From contig NZ_LWEH01000123.1 of assembly GCF_001635455.1 (NCBI RefSeq), positions 1 to 64,000 of the forward strand: a DNA stretch of 64,000 nucleotides, given 5' to 3'. Positions 38,758 to 48,195 of this stretch are shown in pieces. Positions within the stretch are counted from its first letter, which is position 1; the number at the start of each line of letters is the position of its first letter. The notes beneath the pieces were generated by a model. That model was given only the letters and a program-made list of their open reading frames with translations. It searched no databases and was not told the DNA's origin. The DNA is from Vibrio sp. HI00D65 (GTDB lineage Bacteria; Pseudomonadota; Gammaproteobacteria; Enterobacterales; Vibrionaceae). Position numbers and translations under genes: made by a program.

Positions 38758-39064
38758 TAGAAATTTGATTACAACGCAAAACGAAAAAAACCGGCTTAGG
38801 CCGGTTTTTTTATATCTGAATTTTGAGTAACACAATTAAACGACTGACCGACAGTAGTTAAAAATAACGAACAGACTCAGATATCGACAGGGAATAAAAC
38901 AGACAAGAGTCAAATAGATAGGTAATGGCTAAATAGGTAGAAAGTAGATAAGTAGCTACAATAGATAGTGAACAGACAGCTTTTAACGTTCGACGCGAAA
39001 TAGTGACACTTCCTTGTGTCGACCTTATTCCTGATAAGAAACCAATTTTCTTACCAACAATAAA
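38758..39064. other. Intergenic region between rpsT and hlyU
   Basis: After the rpsT terminator this region has no gene. From about 38900 to 38985 it is low-complexity, with scattered TAGATA/ATAGGTA-type words. No promoter is needed here for the flanking convergent genes. Confidence 0.5.
38786..38811 (+). terminator. rpsT terminator
   Basis: GC-rich stem CCGGC/GCCGG (38791-38795, 38800-38804) extended by seven A and seven T. Confidence 0.92.
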
Positions 39065-39358
39065 CTACTTGCAATATAGACCATGCAGTAGATTAATCAT
39101 TGCTTTTACTTCTTCACTGCTCAATGTGTAATACACGGTTTGAGCTTCTTTGCGAGTATCGACTAAACCATCTCTTCTCAACCAAGCAAGGTGTTGAGAT
39201 AAAGCCGATTGACTCAGTTCCAACTTACCACACAACTCCCCAACCGACAGCTCAGTACCATGTAAAAGGCACAAAATCTGTAAGCGACGTTCGTTGGCCA
39301 TGGCTTTGAGTAGAATCACAGCTTGTGCTGAGTTCTTCTCCATCTCTTTTAAATTCAT
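39065..39358 (-). CDS. hlyU: ArsR/SmtB-family transcriptional regulator HlyU
   Basis: 97-residue winged-helix regulator matching Vibrio HlyU: KAMANERRLQILC, the recognition helix LSQSALSQHLAWLRRDGLV and the wing ahead of VYYTLSS. In pathogenic vibrios HlyU relieves H-NS silencing of haemolysin and RTX genes. Metal-ligand motifs of ArsR sensors (CxC) are absent. The two cysteines implicated in a redox switch in V. cholerae HlyU have counterparts here (Cys30 and Cys96), plus an extra Cys43. Targets in this organism are unknown. Confidence 0.9.
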   Translation of the reverse strand: MNLKEMEKNSAQAVILLKAMANERRLQILCLLHGTELSVGELCGKLELSQSALSQHLAWLRRDGLVDTRKEAQTVYYTLSSEEVKAMINLLHGLYCK

Positions 39359-39458
39359 AGTTTGGCTCCCTACAACCTTTACGCCAACTACGGGCTATCA
39401 GTATTTACGGCATATTGCGGGGTTATCATAGTCGATATCAATTCATTAACAAACTACC

Positions 39459-40349
39459 TCATTCGAACAATTTGCTAAAATCTGCGTCACATACATTTTT
39501 TACTGCTGGATGCTGGATCATCCTCTCAGCAAAAATGACGTAGTACTCCTCTTTTAACTCTTCAATACCGCCCAATAGCTGCAATGAAGTGTCTTGTTCT
39601 ACTTCTGACATATAAAGCGTTGGCGCCAAGAAAATCACGTCATGGTGGTAGCGAGCGAACGCTTTCATCAATGCCGCGTCATCAAACTCACCCAAAATAT
39701 CTGGTTTAAGACCTTGGCGGTCAAACCATTGCAGTATCTTACGCCCCATTGAGGTTCGACAGCCCGGGATCAGCAACTTCCTTTGTTCTAGTACGGCAGG
39801 GAAATTAACCCCTTTCACTTCGCCAGAGCTGAAAAAGCTCATACCACTCTCACCCAACTTCTTGCTGAATAAGCCAGGGCTCTGGCTAGAGTCCACGGGG
39901 CAGTCAGACAAGATCATATCGAGCTTATGTTGAGAGAGCTGTTCAAGCAGCATTTCGTGAGTCGATTCAAAACAGCGAAGGTGGATACTGTTGTCTTCTG
40001 GAATTGTCGACATCAGGATCTTGCTAACGAGCCTTTTTGACAGCGCATCCGCAACACCGACATCAAACAGAATATTTGAGTGTTGACTGTAGTTCACGAT
40101 GTCGAGCATTTCGTAGCTCAAACCAAACATACGGTCTGCGTATTTGAAAACCAACTGCCCAAGCTCTGTTGGTTCAACACTGCGACCATTGCGCTTAGTT
40201 AGCTTGCCGTCCATTCGCTCTTCTAATGCTTTTATCTGGCCAGTGACCGTTTGAGGTGTTAGAAATAGAGCTTCTGCTGCTTTAGTAACAGAACCTTGCT
40301 TGCAGACCATCCAGAAGTAATAAAGATGGTTGTAGTTGAGGTGCGACAT
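39459..40349 (-). CDS. nhaR: LysR-family transcriptional activator NhaR
   Basis: 296-residue LysR-type regulator; in E. coli it activates the Na+/H+ antiporter gene nhaA and responds to sodium. The N-terminal helix-turn-helix ([26 protein letters not shown]) and the [12 protein letters not shown] segment are close to E. coli NhaR. The effector-binding domain runs from about 90. nhaA is not adjacent here; the divergent neighbour is a Na+-coupled phosphate transporter. Confidence 0.9.
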   Translation of the reverse strand: MSHLNYNHLYYFWMVCKQGSVTKAAEALFLTPQTVTGQIKALEERMDGKLTKRNGRSVEPTELGQLVFKYADRMFGLSYEMLDIVNYSQHSNILFDVGVADALSKRLVSKILMSTIPEDNSIHLRCFESTHEMLLEQLSQHKLDMILSDCPVDSSQSPGLFSKKLGESGMSFFSSGEVKGVNFPAVLEQRKLLIPGCRTSMGRKILQWFDRQGLKPDILGEFDDAALMKAFARYHHDVIFLAPTLYMSEVEQDTSLQLLGGIEELKEEYYVIFAERMIQHPAVKNVCDADFSKLFE

Positions 40350-40739
40350 AGGTGTGCCGTAAATAAGAGAGTCGATTCCTTTTTATATCAAATATGACAC
40401 CTCCGCTCAATAAACTCGTAAAAACCAAGCGTAAAACCATTTAACCGCTATTTTTTTCGAAGTGTTTGATTTCATAATGTAATATTAAGGCCAATTTTCT
40501 CAATTTTTTCTAACTTTCAAGATCTATATCACTCATCAAAAACTGAGATAAATTCATTTTAAAAACATAAACTTAAAGTGATCACATTTACTATCGGAAT
40601 ATTTAAACAGTAAATCATCACAAAAAAGTCTCGCCTCAACCAAAATGTAATATTACTGAAATATTTCCCCTCTAACATCACGCTCAGATTAAACAAACAG
40701 ACCAAACACAGACTTAAACGGTCCTATGGAGAAAACATT
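40350..40739 (+). promoter_or_regulatory. Regulatory region between nhaR and nptA
   Basis: 390 bp, very AT-rich, without a gene. The 12-mer AATGTAATATTA occurs twice (40476-40487 and 40644-40655), 168 bp apart, with the inner palindrome TAATATTA. The nptA start has a ribosome site GGAGA. I did not see a Pho box. NhaR or another regulator could use the repeats; this is inference. Confidence 0.5.
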
Positions 40740-41885
40740 ATGAACCAAGCTACTACTGCAGCAGCGCCTATTTCGAGCACAACTCGTTGGCTACGCTGGG
40801 CTAACTTGGCATTCATGCTTTACCTACTATTACTTTCAGTTTCAATGGTTGGTACAGGCTTCAAATGGGCAACGGGCGAACAAGCAAAAGTTCTTTTTGA
40901 ATTTGCTTCACACCCAGTTGCAGGCTTAATGATTGGTTTAGTTGCAACCGCACTTATTCAATCATCAAGTACAGTTACTTCAATTATCGTTGGCCTCGTG
41001 GCAGGTGGTTTACCTGTTGAGCTAGCAATCCCTATGATCATGGGTGCAAACATTGGTACCACGGTAACCAATACGCTAGTTAGCCTTGGTCACGTTCGTT
41101 GTAAAGAAGAGTTCAAACGCGCATTCGCAAGTGCGACGATTCACGACTTCTTTAACCTATTGGCTGTAGCTATTTTCCTACCGCTAGAGATGGCGTTTGG
41201 TATTCTAGAGAAGATTTCTCACTGGTTGGTATCTCCGATGCTAGCAACAGGTGATATGAGTATGAAGGGTCTTAATTTCATCAAGCCAATCACTAAACCA
41301 GTAGTAAGCGCAATCAAAGAGCCTCTATCAACATTTGGGGACACAGTTGGCGGTATCATGCTTATCGCTCTAGGTATCGCAACTATCTTCGTAGCTATCA
41401 CAGTTATGGGTAAGCTGATGAAGAGCCTAATGGTTGGTCGTGCTCGTGAGATTCTCAAGAACGCAATTGGTCGTGGTCCAATCCACGGCATCGCTTCTGG
41501 CTCTATCGTTACTATCCTTGTTCAGTCTTCTTCAACGACAACAAGCTTGATGGTTCCACTAGTAGGCTCAGGTGTTCTTAAAGTACGTGATGTTTATCCA
41601 TTCACTCTAGGCGCAAACATCGGTACATGTATTACCGCTCTGCTTGCAGCGACAGCAGTATCTGGTGAGTTCGCAGTATTCGCACTTCAGATTGCTCTAG
41701 TACACTTGGTGTTCAACATCATGGCAACGGTATTCATCTTCGGTATACCGTTCCTACGTGAGCTACCAGTTAAAGCGGCAGACATGATTTCAGACCTGGC
41801 TGTGAAGAACAAAGCTGTTGTTGCCGGTTACCTTGTTGCGGTATTCCTTGTACTGCCAGGCACAATCTTGTCTCTGACTGCTTAA
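40740..41885 (+). CDS. nptA: Na+/phosphate cotransporter NptA
   Basis: Inner-membrane SLC34-type Na+/Pi symporter of 381 residues with an inverted duplication. The QSSST signature appears twice, ALIQSSSTVTS (about 77) and LVQSSSTTTSL (about 261), each near a GANIGT motif. About 8-9 TM helices. In vibrios nptA lies next to nhaR/hlyU. Followed by a strong terminator. Confidence 0.92.
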   Translation: MNQATTAAAPISSTTRWLRWANLAFMLYLLLLSVSMVGTGFKWATGEQAKVLFEFASHPVAGLMIGLVATALIQSSSTVTSIIVGLVAGGLPVELAIPMIMGANIGTTVTNTLVSLGHVRCKEEFKRAFASATIHDFFNLLAVAIFLPLEMAFGILEKISHWLVSPMLATGDMSMKGLNFIKPITKPVVSAIKEPLSTFGDTVGGIMLIALGIATIFVAITVMGKLMKSLMVGRAREILKNAIGRGPIHGIASGSIVTILVQSSSTTTSLMVPLVGSGVLKVRDVYPFTLGANIGTCITALLAATAVSGEFAVFALQIALVHLVFNIMATVFIFGIPFLRELPVKAADMISDLAVKNKAVVAGYLVAVFLVLPGTILSLTA

Positions 41886-41910
41886 TAGCAAAATACACAT
41901 CGCTTATAGC

Positions 41911-41946
41911 AAAGCCCGCAACCTAGGTTGCGGGCTTTTTCTTTTT
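41911..41946 (+). terminator. nptA terminator
   Basis: A perfect 28-bp palindrome (41911-41938, arm AAAGCCCGCAACCT) followed by T5-C-T6. Confidence 0.92.
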
Positions 41947-42324
41947 TAAGAGCAGATGCGGGGTGCGAGTAAAAGAGTGGCAAAGAGCCAGAAGCAGATT
42001 AGAGATACGGGTAAGCGAGTAACGAAAAATACGAACTGTGATAGTCGTATTTGGTATATCGCCGACTCAAACCTAGGTATGTTTTTCGTATTCCTAATCT
42101 CATTTACTAGCTTATACTCTTAGCTCTTTGAACCTCGAACCCCGTTCAATCTCATCTACAGTCCGTCATTCCCTGCAGCGAAGAAAGAGCGTGATAGGAA
42201 ATCTATCGCAGGGAACCAGAGATTCACGACTCCCTCCTACGTCGGTCTAGGGAATGACAGGGGCTTTGAGCTTCGTATCTGATTTACTCGAATCTAATCC
42301 CTACATTAACTGCTCTTCAGATAC
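41947..42324. other. Gene-free spacer rich in degenerate inverted repeats
   Basis: Between nptA and thyA no coding frame is credible. The spacer holds AATACGAACT/AGTCGTATT (42028-42037, 42043-42051), related words such as GATTAGAGATACG and CGTATTCCTAATCTC in opposite orientations, and a palindromic repeat element at 42165-42258. Confidence 0.5.
42165..42258. repeat. 94-bp palindrome-ended repeat element (MITE-like)
   Basis: The stretch begins GTCATTCCCT (42165-42174) and ends AGGGAATGAC (42249-42258), a perfect 10-bp terminal inverted repeat. The interior contains CCTACGTCGGTCT and partial self-complementarity. I recall sequences of this kind dispersed in intergenic regions of Vibrio genomes. 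It encodes nothing. No target-site duplication is evident. Confidence 0.6.
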
Positions 42325-42352
42325 AAAAAAGGCTGCACAATGGCAGCCTTTC
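42324..42352 (-). terminator. thyA terminator
   Basis: 8-bp stem AAGGCTGC/GCAGCCTT (42329-42336, 42343-42350) with a 6-nt loop; six T follow on the minus strand. Confidence 0.9.
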
Positions 42353-42372
42353 TATCAAAAAAACGGATTTGG

Positions 42373-43224
42373 TTAAACCGAGAATGGGTACTTAATAGCT
42401 TCGTGGCATTCGTAACCTTCAACCCAGAAGTCATCCATCGTTACCCAAGTTTCTAAATCCTCTAGAGACTTAATCTCAGGGTTGATATGGAACGTTGGGC
42501 CCGCTAAAGGCTCACGCTTCAGCTGAATATCACGCATAGGCGCCAGTTGGTCTTCATAGATATGAGCATTAACTAGCTTGTGGTAAGCCACACCCGCTTT
42601 TTTACCTGTGATTTGCGCCATGATCGCTAGGAACACGTACACTTGAACCATGTTGAAGTTCAGGCCTAGTGGTACATCACAAGAGCGCTGAGTGCTGTTT
42701 AAGTACAGAGTGTCACCAAGTAGAGAGAAATGGTGGCTGTACATACACGGACGCAAACAGCCCATGTGGAACTCGCCTGGGTTGTAGAAGTTTAAGATCT
42801 CACCACGGTCATCGATACCATTCGTCAGGTCATCTACAATCTTCTTCAGTTGGTCGATATGACCACCATCAGGCTTTGCCCATGCTCGGCCTTGAACGCC
42901 ATAAACACGCCCCATATCATCTTCACCCTTACGGTAAGGGTTGTTCAGCCATGCTTCGTTCAAGTTAGAGTTTGCGTCCCAAGTTTTTGTACCCAGTTTG
43001 CGAAAATCTTCAGCACTGTCGTAACCACGGATGTAGCCAAGCAGCTCAGCAACTGCCGCTTTCCAAAAGCTCTTACGCGTTGTGACAAGTGGGAACTGGT
43101 TGTTACCGACATCATATTCAAGGTCAGCATTGATCACGGTTAGGCAGCGCTTGCCCGTGCGTTCATTTTCAATCCAAGTACCGTTATCAACGATATGCTG
43201 ACAGAGATCTAAATACTGTTTCAC
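42373..43224 (-). CDS. thyA: Thymidylate synthase ThyA
   Basis: Methylates dUMP to dTMP with methylene-tetrahydrofolate. At 283 residues it is the longer form seen in vibrios (E. coli 264). The catalytic cysteine is Cys160 in [11 protein letters not shown], and dUMP-binding [15 protein letters not shown] follows. Nine bp after lgt, the last gene of the rppH-ptsP-TSUP-lgt-thyA unit. Confidence 0.96.
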   Translation of the reverse strand: MKQYLDLCQHIVDNGTWIENERTGKRCLTVINADLEYDVGNNQFPLVTTRKSFWKAAVAELLGYIRGYDSAEDFRKLGTKTWDANSNLNEAWLNNPYRKGEDDMGRVYGVQGRAWAKPDGGHIDQLKKIVDDLTNGIDDRGEILNFYNPGEFHMGCLRPCMYSHHFSLLGDTLYLNSTQRSCDVPLGLNFNMVQVYVFLAIMAQITGKKAGVAYHKLVNAHIYEDQLAPMRDIQLKREPLAGPTFHINPEIKSLEDLETWVTMDDFWVEGYECHEAIKYPFSV

Positions 43225-43233
43225 ACCAATTCC

Positions 43234-44055
43234 TTACTTCGTTTGTTGTGGTAATTCGTCTTTGTAGTGACCGCGCTTATATGCCCATACCATCATCAGA
43301 ACACCGATGATAACCATTGGCAGTGATAGGATTTGCCCCATAGAGATAAACCCGCCGAACAAGCCTAGATGAGCATCTGGTTCACGTACGTATTCGACTA
43401 AGAAGCGGAATGTACCATATCCTGCAAGGAATAACCCTGATACAGAACCAAGAGGACGCGGCTTTTTGATAAACCAGTTCAAGATGAAGAACAGCACAAT
43501 ACCTTCAAGCGCCATTTCATAAAGCTGAGATGGGTGGCGAGGAAGTGGACCGCCATTAGGGAATACGATTGCCCATGGCACATCTGTAACACGGCCCCAA
43601 AGTTCACTGTTCATGAAGTTGCCCAAACGCCCCATGCCTAGACCAAAAGGCACCAATGGTGCAATCATGTCTGCCACGCCAAAGAAGGTGCGACCATTCT
43701 TTTTCGCATACCAGAACATTGCGGTAATAACACCAAGCAAGCCGCCGTGGAAAGACATGCCGCCAGTCCATACCTTAAATAGGTAAAGTGGATCCGCTAA
43801 GAAAAGATCAAAGTTGTAGAACAGTACGTAGCCAATACGACCACCAAGCACCACTCCTAGAAAGCCAGCGAACAATAAGTCTGATACTTGCTCTCGAGTC
43901 CAACCGCTACCCGGCTGATCAGCTCGGCGATTTGCTAACCAAAGAGCAAACATAAAACCGACAAGGTACATTAGGCCGTACCAACGAACTGAGATTGGTC
44001 CTAGTTCAATAAGAACAGGATCGATATTTGGGAATTCAATAAAACCCTGAGACAT
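43234..44055 (-). CDS. lgt: Phosphatidylglycerol-prolipoprotein diacylglyceryl transferase Lgt
   Basis: Inner-membrane enzyme that attaches diacylglycerol to the lipobox cysteine, the first step of lipoprotein maturation. 273 residues from ATG 44055 ([14 protein letters not shown]); an extension to 44082 is less likely. Seven TM helices, the MSFHGGLLG segment and the Lgt signature [14 protein letters not shown] are present. Followed at once by thyA, as in E. coli. Confidence 0.96.
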   Translation of the reverse strand: MSQGFIEFPNIDPVLIELGPISVRWYGLMYLVGFMFALWLANRRADQPGSGWTREQVSDLLFAGFLGVVLGGRIGYVLFYNFDLFLADPLYLFKVWTGGMSFHGGLLGVITAMFWYAKKNGRTFFGVADMIAPLVPFGLGMGRLGNFMNSELWGRVTDVPWAIVFPNGGPLPRHPSQLYEMALEGIVLFFILNWFIKKPRPLGSVSGLFLAGYGTFRFLVEYVREPDAHLGLFGGFISMGQILSLPMVIIGVLMMVWAYKRGHYKDELPQQTK

Positions 44056-44110
44056 ACTTGGCTCTCTATCTAAATTGAACAACGGTTAGCTCAATAGCTA
44101 ACGAAAGACA

Positions 44111-44902
44111 CTACAGCAGCATGGTCGCTGCTATAAACATTAAAAATACCGCAAAGAACTTCTTAAGTACTGGTGTTGGTAATTGCGTAGCCAGCTTCGC
44201 ACCCACTCGTGTGGTAAGTACTGATGTGCACGATATCGCAACCAAGGCAGGTAGGTAGACATAACCAAGGCTAAACGCAGGCAGCCCCTCGACAGACGAG
44301 CCATGCCAAATAAACCCTAGCATCCCAGAGATAGCGATAACAAAACCACACACTGAAGATGAACCCACCGCCTTACGCATTTCCACACCATGATGGTTAA
44401 GGAAAGGTACAGACAAGGAGCCGCCACCAATACCCGCTAGGCTTGAAACCAAACCAATGCCCCCACCACATAACATGGTTGTCGCAGAGCCAGACATCGC
44501 CTTTTGGCTCTTAGAGCGAATCGACAACAGCATCTGCAGTGCCAGCACCAAAACAATCACACCAAAAACTTTAGGCAGGTATTGAGAAGAAATAACGTCA
44601 GCTACAAAAGAACCAAGAAAACCGCCAACCACAACTCCCGGCATTAACCACTTAACGACAAACATCTCGACGTTACCCAACTTTAAATGGTTAATCGCAG
44701 ACGATCCCGACGTAACAATTATGGTGGATAGCGAAGTCGCCAATGCCATTTGCATTGCAAACTCTTGAGGAATACCCACTTTTGGGAGCAAGAACAGTAA
44801 GGCCGGAACCACCAGCAACCCACCGCCAATACCCAGCAAGCCAGCTAAAACACCAACAACAGCACCAAGGCCTGCCAGCAAGCCTATCAGTTCATATGAC
44901 AC
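44111..44902 (-). CDS. TSUP-family (TauE/SafE) membrane transporter
   Basis: 263-residue sulfite-exporter-like protein with about 8 TM helices and the two internal GIGGG repeats typical of TauE/SafE (LLGIGGGLLVVP near 22, LAGIGGGSLSVPF near 155). Substrate unknown; relatives move organosulfur anions. It is inserted between ptsP (8 bp away) and lgt (55 bp away), a position empty in E. coli, and is probably co-transcribed. Confidence 0.85.
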   Translation of the reverse strand: MSYELIGLLAGLGAVVGVLAGLLGIGGGLLVVPALLFLLPKVGIPQEFAMQMALATSLSTIIVTSGSSAINHLKLGNVEMFVVKWLMPGVVVGGFLGSFVADVISSQYLPKVFGVIVLVLALQMLLSIRSKSQKAMSGSATTMLCGGGIGLVSSLAGIGGGSLSVPFLNHHGVEMRKAVGSSSVCGFVIAISGMLGFIWHGSSVEGLPAFSLGYVYLPALVAISCTSVLTTRVGAKLATQLPTPVLKKFFAVFLMFIAATMLL

Positions 44903-44910
44903 GTTAATTC

Positions 44911-47160
44911 CTATTTTTTACCTGCTCGAATGAAGCCTGTAAATTCACGATCTTCGAAATAGTTCAGCATCATACTATAGATGTCGCTGCCATACGGCTT
45001 TGAAAGTGCCTTATTTGCCAAATCCTGTAATTCGCTCAAGTTAGATTGGCGAATCAAATACTTGGTTCTAGCTACATTCGAGGTGTTCATACTTAACGTC
45101 TGATAACCCAATCCAAGCAGTAACAATGCACCCATTGGATCACCGGCTAGCTCTCCACAAATACACACAGGTAATTGATATTGCTTACAAGTATCATGGA
45201 TCTGTTTCAATGCCATGATCACTGCCGGGTGCATAGATTCATAGACATCAGAGACTCGAGAATTGTTCCGGTCAACGGCCAATAAATATTGGGTTAAGTC
45301 ATTGGTGCCGACAGAGACAAAATCGACCTTGTCAGCAATCAGCGGTAGCAGATAGAGCATCGAAGGCACTTCAATCATGATACCGATACGAGGCATTCGT
45401 ACTCGGTTATCAAGTTCATGCACTTCATCATAGGCTTGCTCAATCAACTGTAGTGCATCATCTAACTCCTGAGCGCCCGAGATCATCGGTAATAAAATGC
45501 TCAAGTTGTGGCTTTCACAACTCGCACGCAGCATGGCACGCAGTTGGATAATGAAGATATCTGGATGATCCAGCGTAAAGCGGATCCCACGCCAGCCGAG
45601 GAATGGATTGTCTTCCTCGATTGGGAAGTAAGGTAATGCTTTATCACCACCAATATCGAGTGTACGCATCACCACTTGCTTATTTGGGTAGCTAGAAAGT
45701 ACAGACCGATATTGCTTGAACTGTTCATCCTCTGATGGGAAACGTTGTTGCAATAGGAAAGAGATTTCCGTTCGATATAGGCCAACCCCATCAACACCTT
45801 GGTTGATGGCAATATTGGTATCAGCGCTCAAACCTGCATTAAGTAAGATTTCGACCAGTTGATCATCTTGTGTTTTCGCAGGTAGATACAGCTCGCGATT
45901 GACCATTGAGGAGAGTTCACTCTCTTCAAGAATCAGCCCGCGATACTCTTTGAGCAGGTTCTTGGTCGGCTCGATAAAGATCTCGCCACTATAACCATCG
46001 ACGATGGCTTGCTTACCATTCGCTTGCTCGAGGTTAATGTTAACTCCCATCACCGAAGGGATGCCAAGCGCACGAGATAAAATCGCAGCATGCGAGTTCG
46101 CCGCCCCTTCCAAAGAGATCACTGCCAACAGCTTCTCTTTTGGAATCGACGCTAATACAGAAGCCGTTAACTCACGAACTACCAGAATAATAGGTTTGTC
46201 TAAGGTGCGTAGTTCATATTCAGAGTTATGGAGGAAATACAACAGCCTTTGGCCGAGCTCTCGAATATCCTGCGCCCTTTCACGCAGATAAACATCCGAC
46301 ATACGAGCAAAGCGATTGGAATAACTCTCGACTACCTGCCTTAGTGCCCAGTCCGCTTTATCGCCTTTTTGAATTTGGCTCTTTAGATCCTTACGTAACA
46401 TAGGATCATTGAGTAAGTGCGTAAACAGGTCAAAGATCGCCAATGCATCTTTATTAATTTCACTGTCTAGGCGCTTTCGCATGCGCTTGAAGTCATTGAG
46501 GGCACTTTCAACTGCCACCGCCAATAACTCTTGCTCGCGCTCAATATTGAGCGTCGAAACAGGATACACATCCGTTAATTCAGGTTGAGTGTTGTCCCAC
46601 CACAGATCACCAATGGCAACCCCAGATGAGGCAGCAATACCTTTGATGCCTGGCAGCTTTTGATGCTCCAGCAGCCAATGACCTTGAGTTTGGGCGTGCG
46701 CCACAATAACCGCAAGTTGAGCTGAGAGCGTAACAAGGAAAGACTCTTCCATCTCACTAAATAAGCGAGGCGTCTTTTGTTGAATAACCAATACACCAAG
46801 CACTTGCTTGCGATGGATAATAGGAGTGCCAAGAAAAGAGTGGTAAATGTTTTCTCCAAGCTCTGGAAAAAACTTATAAGCCGGGTGTGCGGACGCTTGT
46901 GCAAGGTTAATAGGTTCAGCGCTTCGTTTGACTAGGCCAACCAGACCTTCATCGAAGCCAATGTGAATACTATTACCTTCAAAGATCAGGCCTTGAGTTG
47001 CCATCAACTCAAGGCGTTGCATATCATTATTGGCTAAATACACGGTGCAACATTCCGTCTGCATCGCACTGCATGTCTCTTTAACTAGAATATCAAGTGC
47101 CGTCGATACATCTTCAACTCTTGATACGTGTTCAACTATTTCCCTTAGTTGACTGAGCAT
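44911..47160 (-). CDS. ptsP: Phosphoenolpyruvate-protein phosphotransferase PtsP (enzyme I-Ntr)
   Basis: First phosphotransfer protein of the nitrogen PTS, feeding NPr and EIIA-Ntr. 749 residues: N-terminal GAF domain (about 15-155), then the enzyme I domains, with the phospho-His357 in GAANSHAAILSRALG and the C-terminal PEP-binding TIM barrel (GGDKALPYFP, VDFVSVGTNDLTQY, CGELAGDP). The GAF domain separates it from PtsI. It starts 2 bp after rppH. Confidence 0.96.
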   Translation of the reverse strand: MLSQLREIVEHVSRVEDVSTALDILVKETCSAMQTECCTVYLANNDMQRLELMATQGLIFEGNSIHIGFDEGLVGLVKRSAEPINLAQASAHPAYKFFPELGENIYHSFLGTPIIHRKQVLGVLVIQQKTPRLFSEMEESFLVTLSAQLAVIVAHAQTQGHWLLEHQKLPGIKGIAASSGVAIGDLWWDNTQPELTDVYPVSTLNIEREQELLAVAVESALNDFKRMRKRLDSEINKDALAIFDLFTHLLNDPMLRKDLKSQIQKGDKADWALRQVVESYSNRFARMSDVYLRERAQDIRELGQRLLYFLHNSEYELRTLDKPIILVVRELTASVLASIPKEKLLAVISLEGAANSHAAILSRALGIPSVMGVNINLEQANGKQAIVDGYSGEIFIEPTKNLLKEYRGLILEESELSSMVNRELYLPAKTQDDQLVEILLNAGLSADTNIAINQGVDGVGLYRTEISFLLQQRFPSEDEQFKQYRSVLSSYPNKQVVMRTLDIGGDKALPYFPIEEDNPFLGWRGIRFTLDHPDIFIIQLRAMLRASCESHNLSILLPMISGAQELDDALQLIEQAYDEVHELDNRVRMPRIGIMIEVPSMLYLLPLIADKVDFVSVGTNDLTQYLLAVDRNNSRVSDVYESMHPAVIMALKQIHDTCKQYQLPVCICGELAGDPMGALLLLGLGYQTLSMNTSNVARTKYLIRQSNLSELQDLANKALSKPYGSDIYSMMLNYFEDREFTGFIRAGKK

Positions 47161-47162
47161 GC

Positions 47163-47681
47163 TTAACCTCTACGCAATTTGCGTTTTCCTTTTGTTTTTC
47201 GCTCTTTAAACGGCATTGCTAAAGATGCGAACTCTTTCATAGCTCGACGGTAAACATCTCGCTTAAAAGAAACAACTTGTCTAACTGGGTACCAGTAACT
47301 CACCCAACGCCAACCATCAAACTCAGGTGTACTCCCACGCTGCATATTGATACGCGATTCATCGCAATCTAAGCGTAAAAGGAACCACTTCTGTTTTTGT
47401 CCAATACAGACAGGTTTAGAATCCCATCGAACCAGTCGTTTGGGTAGCTTATAACGTAACCAATGACGACTTGTCGCGACGATCTTGACATCCTTTTTAG
47501 TAAGGCCAACCTCTTCATACAACTCACGGTACATTGCCTGTTCCGGAGTTTCACCTTCATCTATTCCCCCTTGAGGGAATTGCCATGAATGTTGCCCGTA
47601 TCGTTTAGCCCAGAAGACCTGACCATGGTTGTTACAGATTACAATACCAACATTTAATCGGTAACCATCGCCATCTATCAC
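47163..47681 (-). CDS. rppH: RNA pyrophosphohydrolase RppH
   Basis: Nudix enzyme that removes pyrophosphate from 5'-triphosphate mRNA ends and so triggers RNase E decay. I start at GTG 47681 (172 residues), preceded by GAGG and giving [12 protein letters not shown], the family N-terminus; a longer frame to 47849 runs into the DnaA-box region and is unlikely. Nudix box at 38-60 ([20 protein letters not shown]). C-terminus is very basic. First gene of the rppH-ptsP-TSUP-lgt-thyA unit. Confidence 0.95.
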   Translation of the reverse strand: MIDGDGYRLNVGIVICNNHGQVFWAKRYGQHSWQFPQGGIDEGETPEQAMYRELYEEVGLTKKDVKIVATSRHWLRYKLPKRLVRWDSKPVCIGQKQKWFLLRLDCDESRINMQRGSTPEFDGWRWVSYWYPVRQVVSFKRDVYRRAMKEFASLAMPFKERKTKGKRKLRRG

Positions 47682-47717
47682 TGGCCAACCTCTATCTAAA
47701 TTTTTAATTACACTGAT

Positions 47718-48195
47718 TTTTCCACATATCCCCAATTGGAGCAAACTTAGTGACGTGATAAGCGCTATATTTATGAATATTATCTGTGAATATGGATAAG
47801 TTTTGCTCAAATTTGAGTTACCCACACAATAGTGAGACCTAGACCACATTTATTCACCTTTTCTGTGAATAACTATGTGAAGAATTAGTCGCAATCGTTT
47901 TTTTTAATCCATAGATTAATCAACACCAACACAATACCTCGAAGAGAACAAGAAACAAAAACATAAAAAACAAACATTTAAATATAAAACATAAAAACAA
48001 AGCACGATAAAAAACCAAAAGATCTTTTGAAAATACAAGCTGCTCAAAGATCGACCACCCCGGTGTTTATCCACACTACCAAGTGAAAGATTCATTTTAC
48101 ACCCCATTTGGCAAGCAGTTTATCCGCCAAAAACCCCTGTTTATTTATCCACTAAATTAATATTTCAATTAATTACCTTTATGCCCTGTGGATAA
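47718..48195. promoter_or_regulatory. DnaA-box cluster between rppH and mutH (candidate DARS2)
   Basis: Perfect DnaA boxes TTATCCACA occur at 48067-48075 (+) and 48187-48195 (-). One-mismatch boxes are at 47718 (TTTTCCACA), 47791 (TTATCCATA, -), 47818 (TTACCCACA), 47864 (TTATTCACA, -) and 48145 (TTATCCACT). Two-mismatch boxes are at 47850 and 48120. The pair 47850/47864 forms an inverted repeat TTATTCAC-N7-GTGAATAA. E. coli carries the DnaA-reactivating sequence DARS2 in the same rppH(ygdP)-mutH spacer. The boxes are seen; the function is inferred from location. Confidence 0.7.

Noticed and set aside
38900-38985. CRISPR-like or tandem repeat in the rpsT-hlyU spacer
   Set aside because: The TAGATA-type words have irregular spacing and no conserved unit length.
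47682-47849. Extended RppH N-terminus
   Set aside because: The added residues are a translation of the DnaA-box region; GTG 47681 has a ribosome site and gives the known N-terminus.
47718-48195. Replication origin
   Set aside because: The DnaA boxes are not next to dnaA, gidA or rctB and there is no clear 13-mer unwinding repeat set; a DARS2-type site fits the location better.
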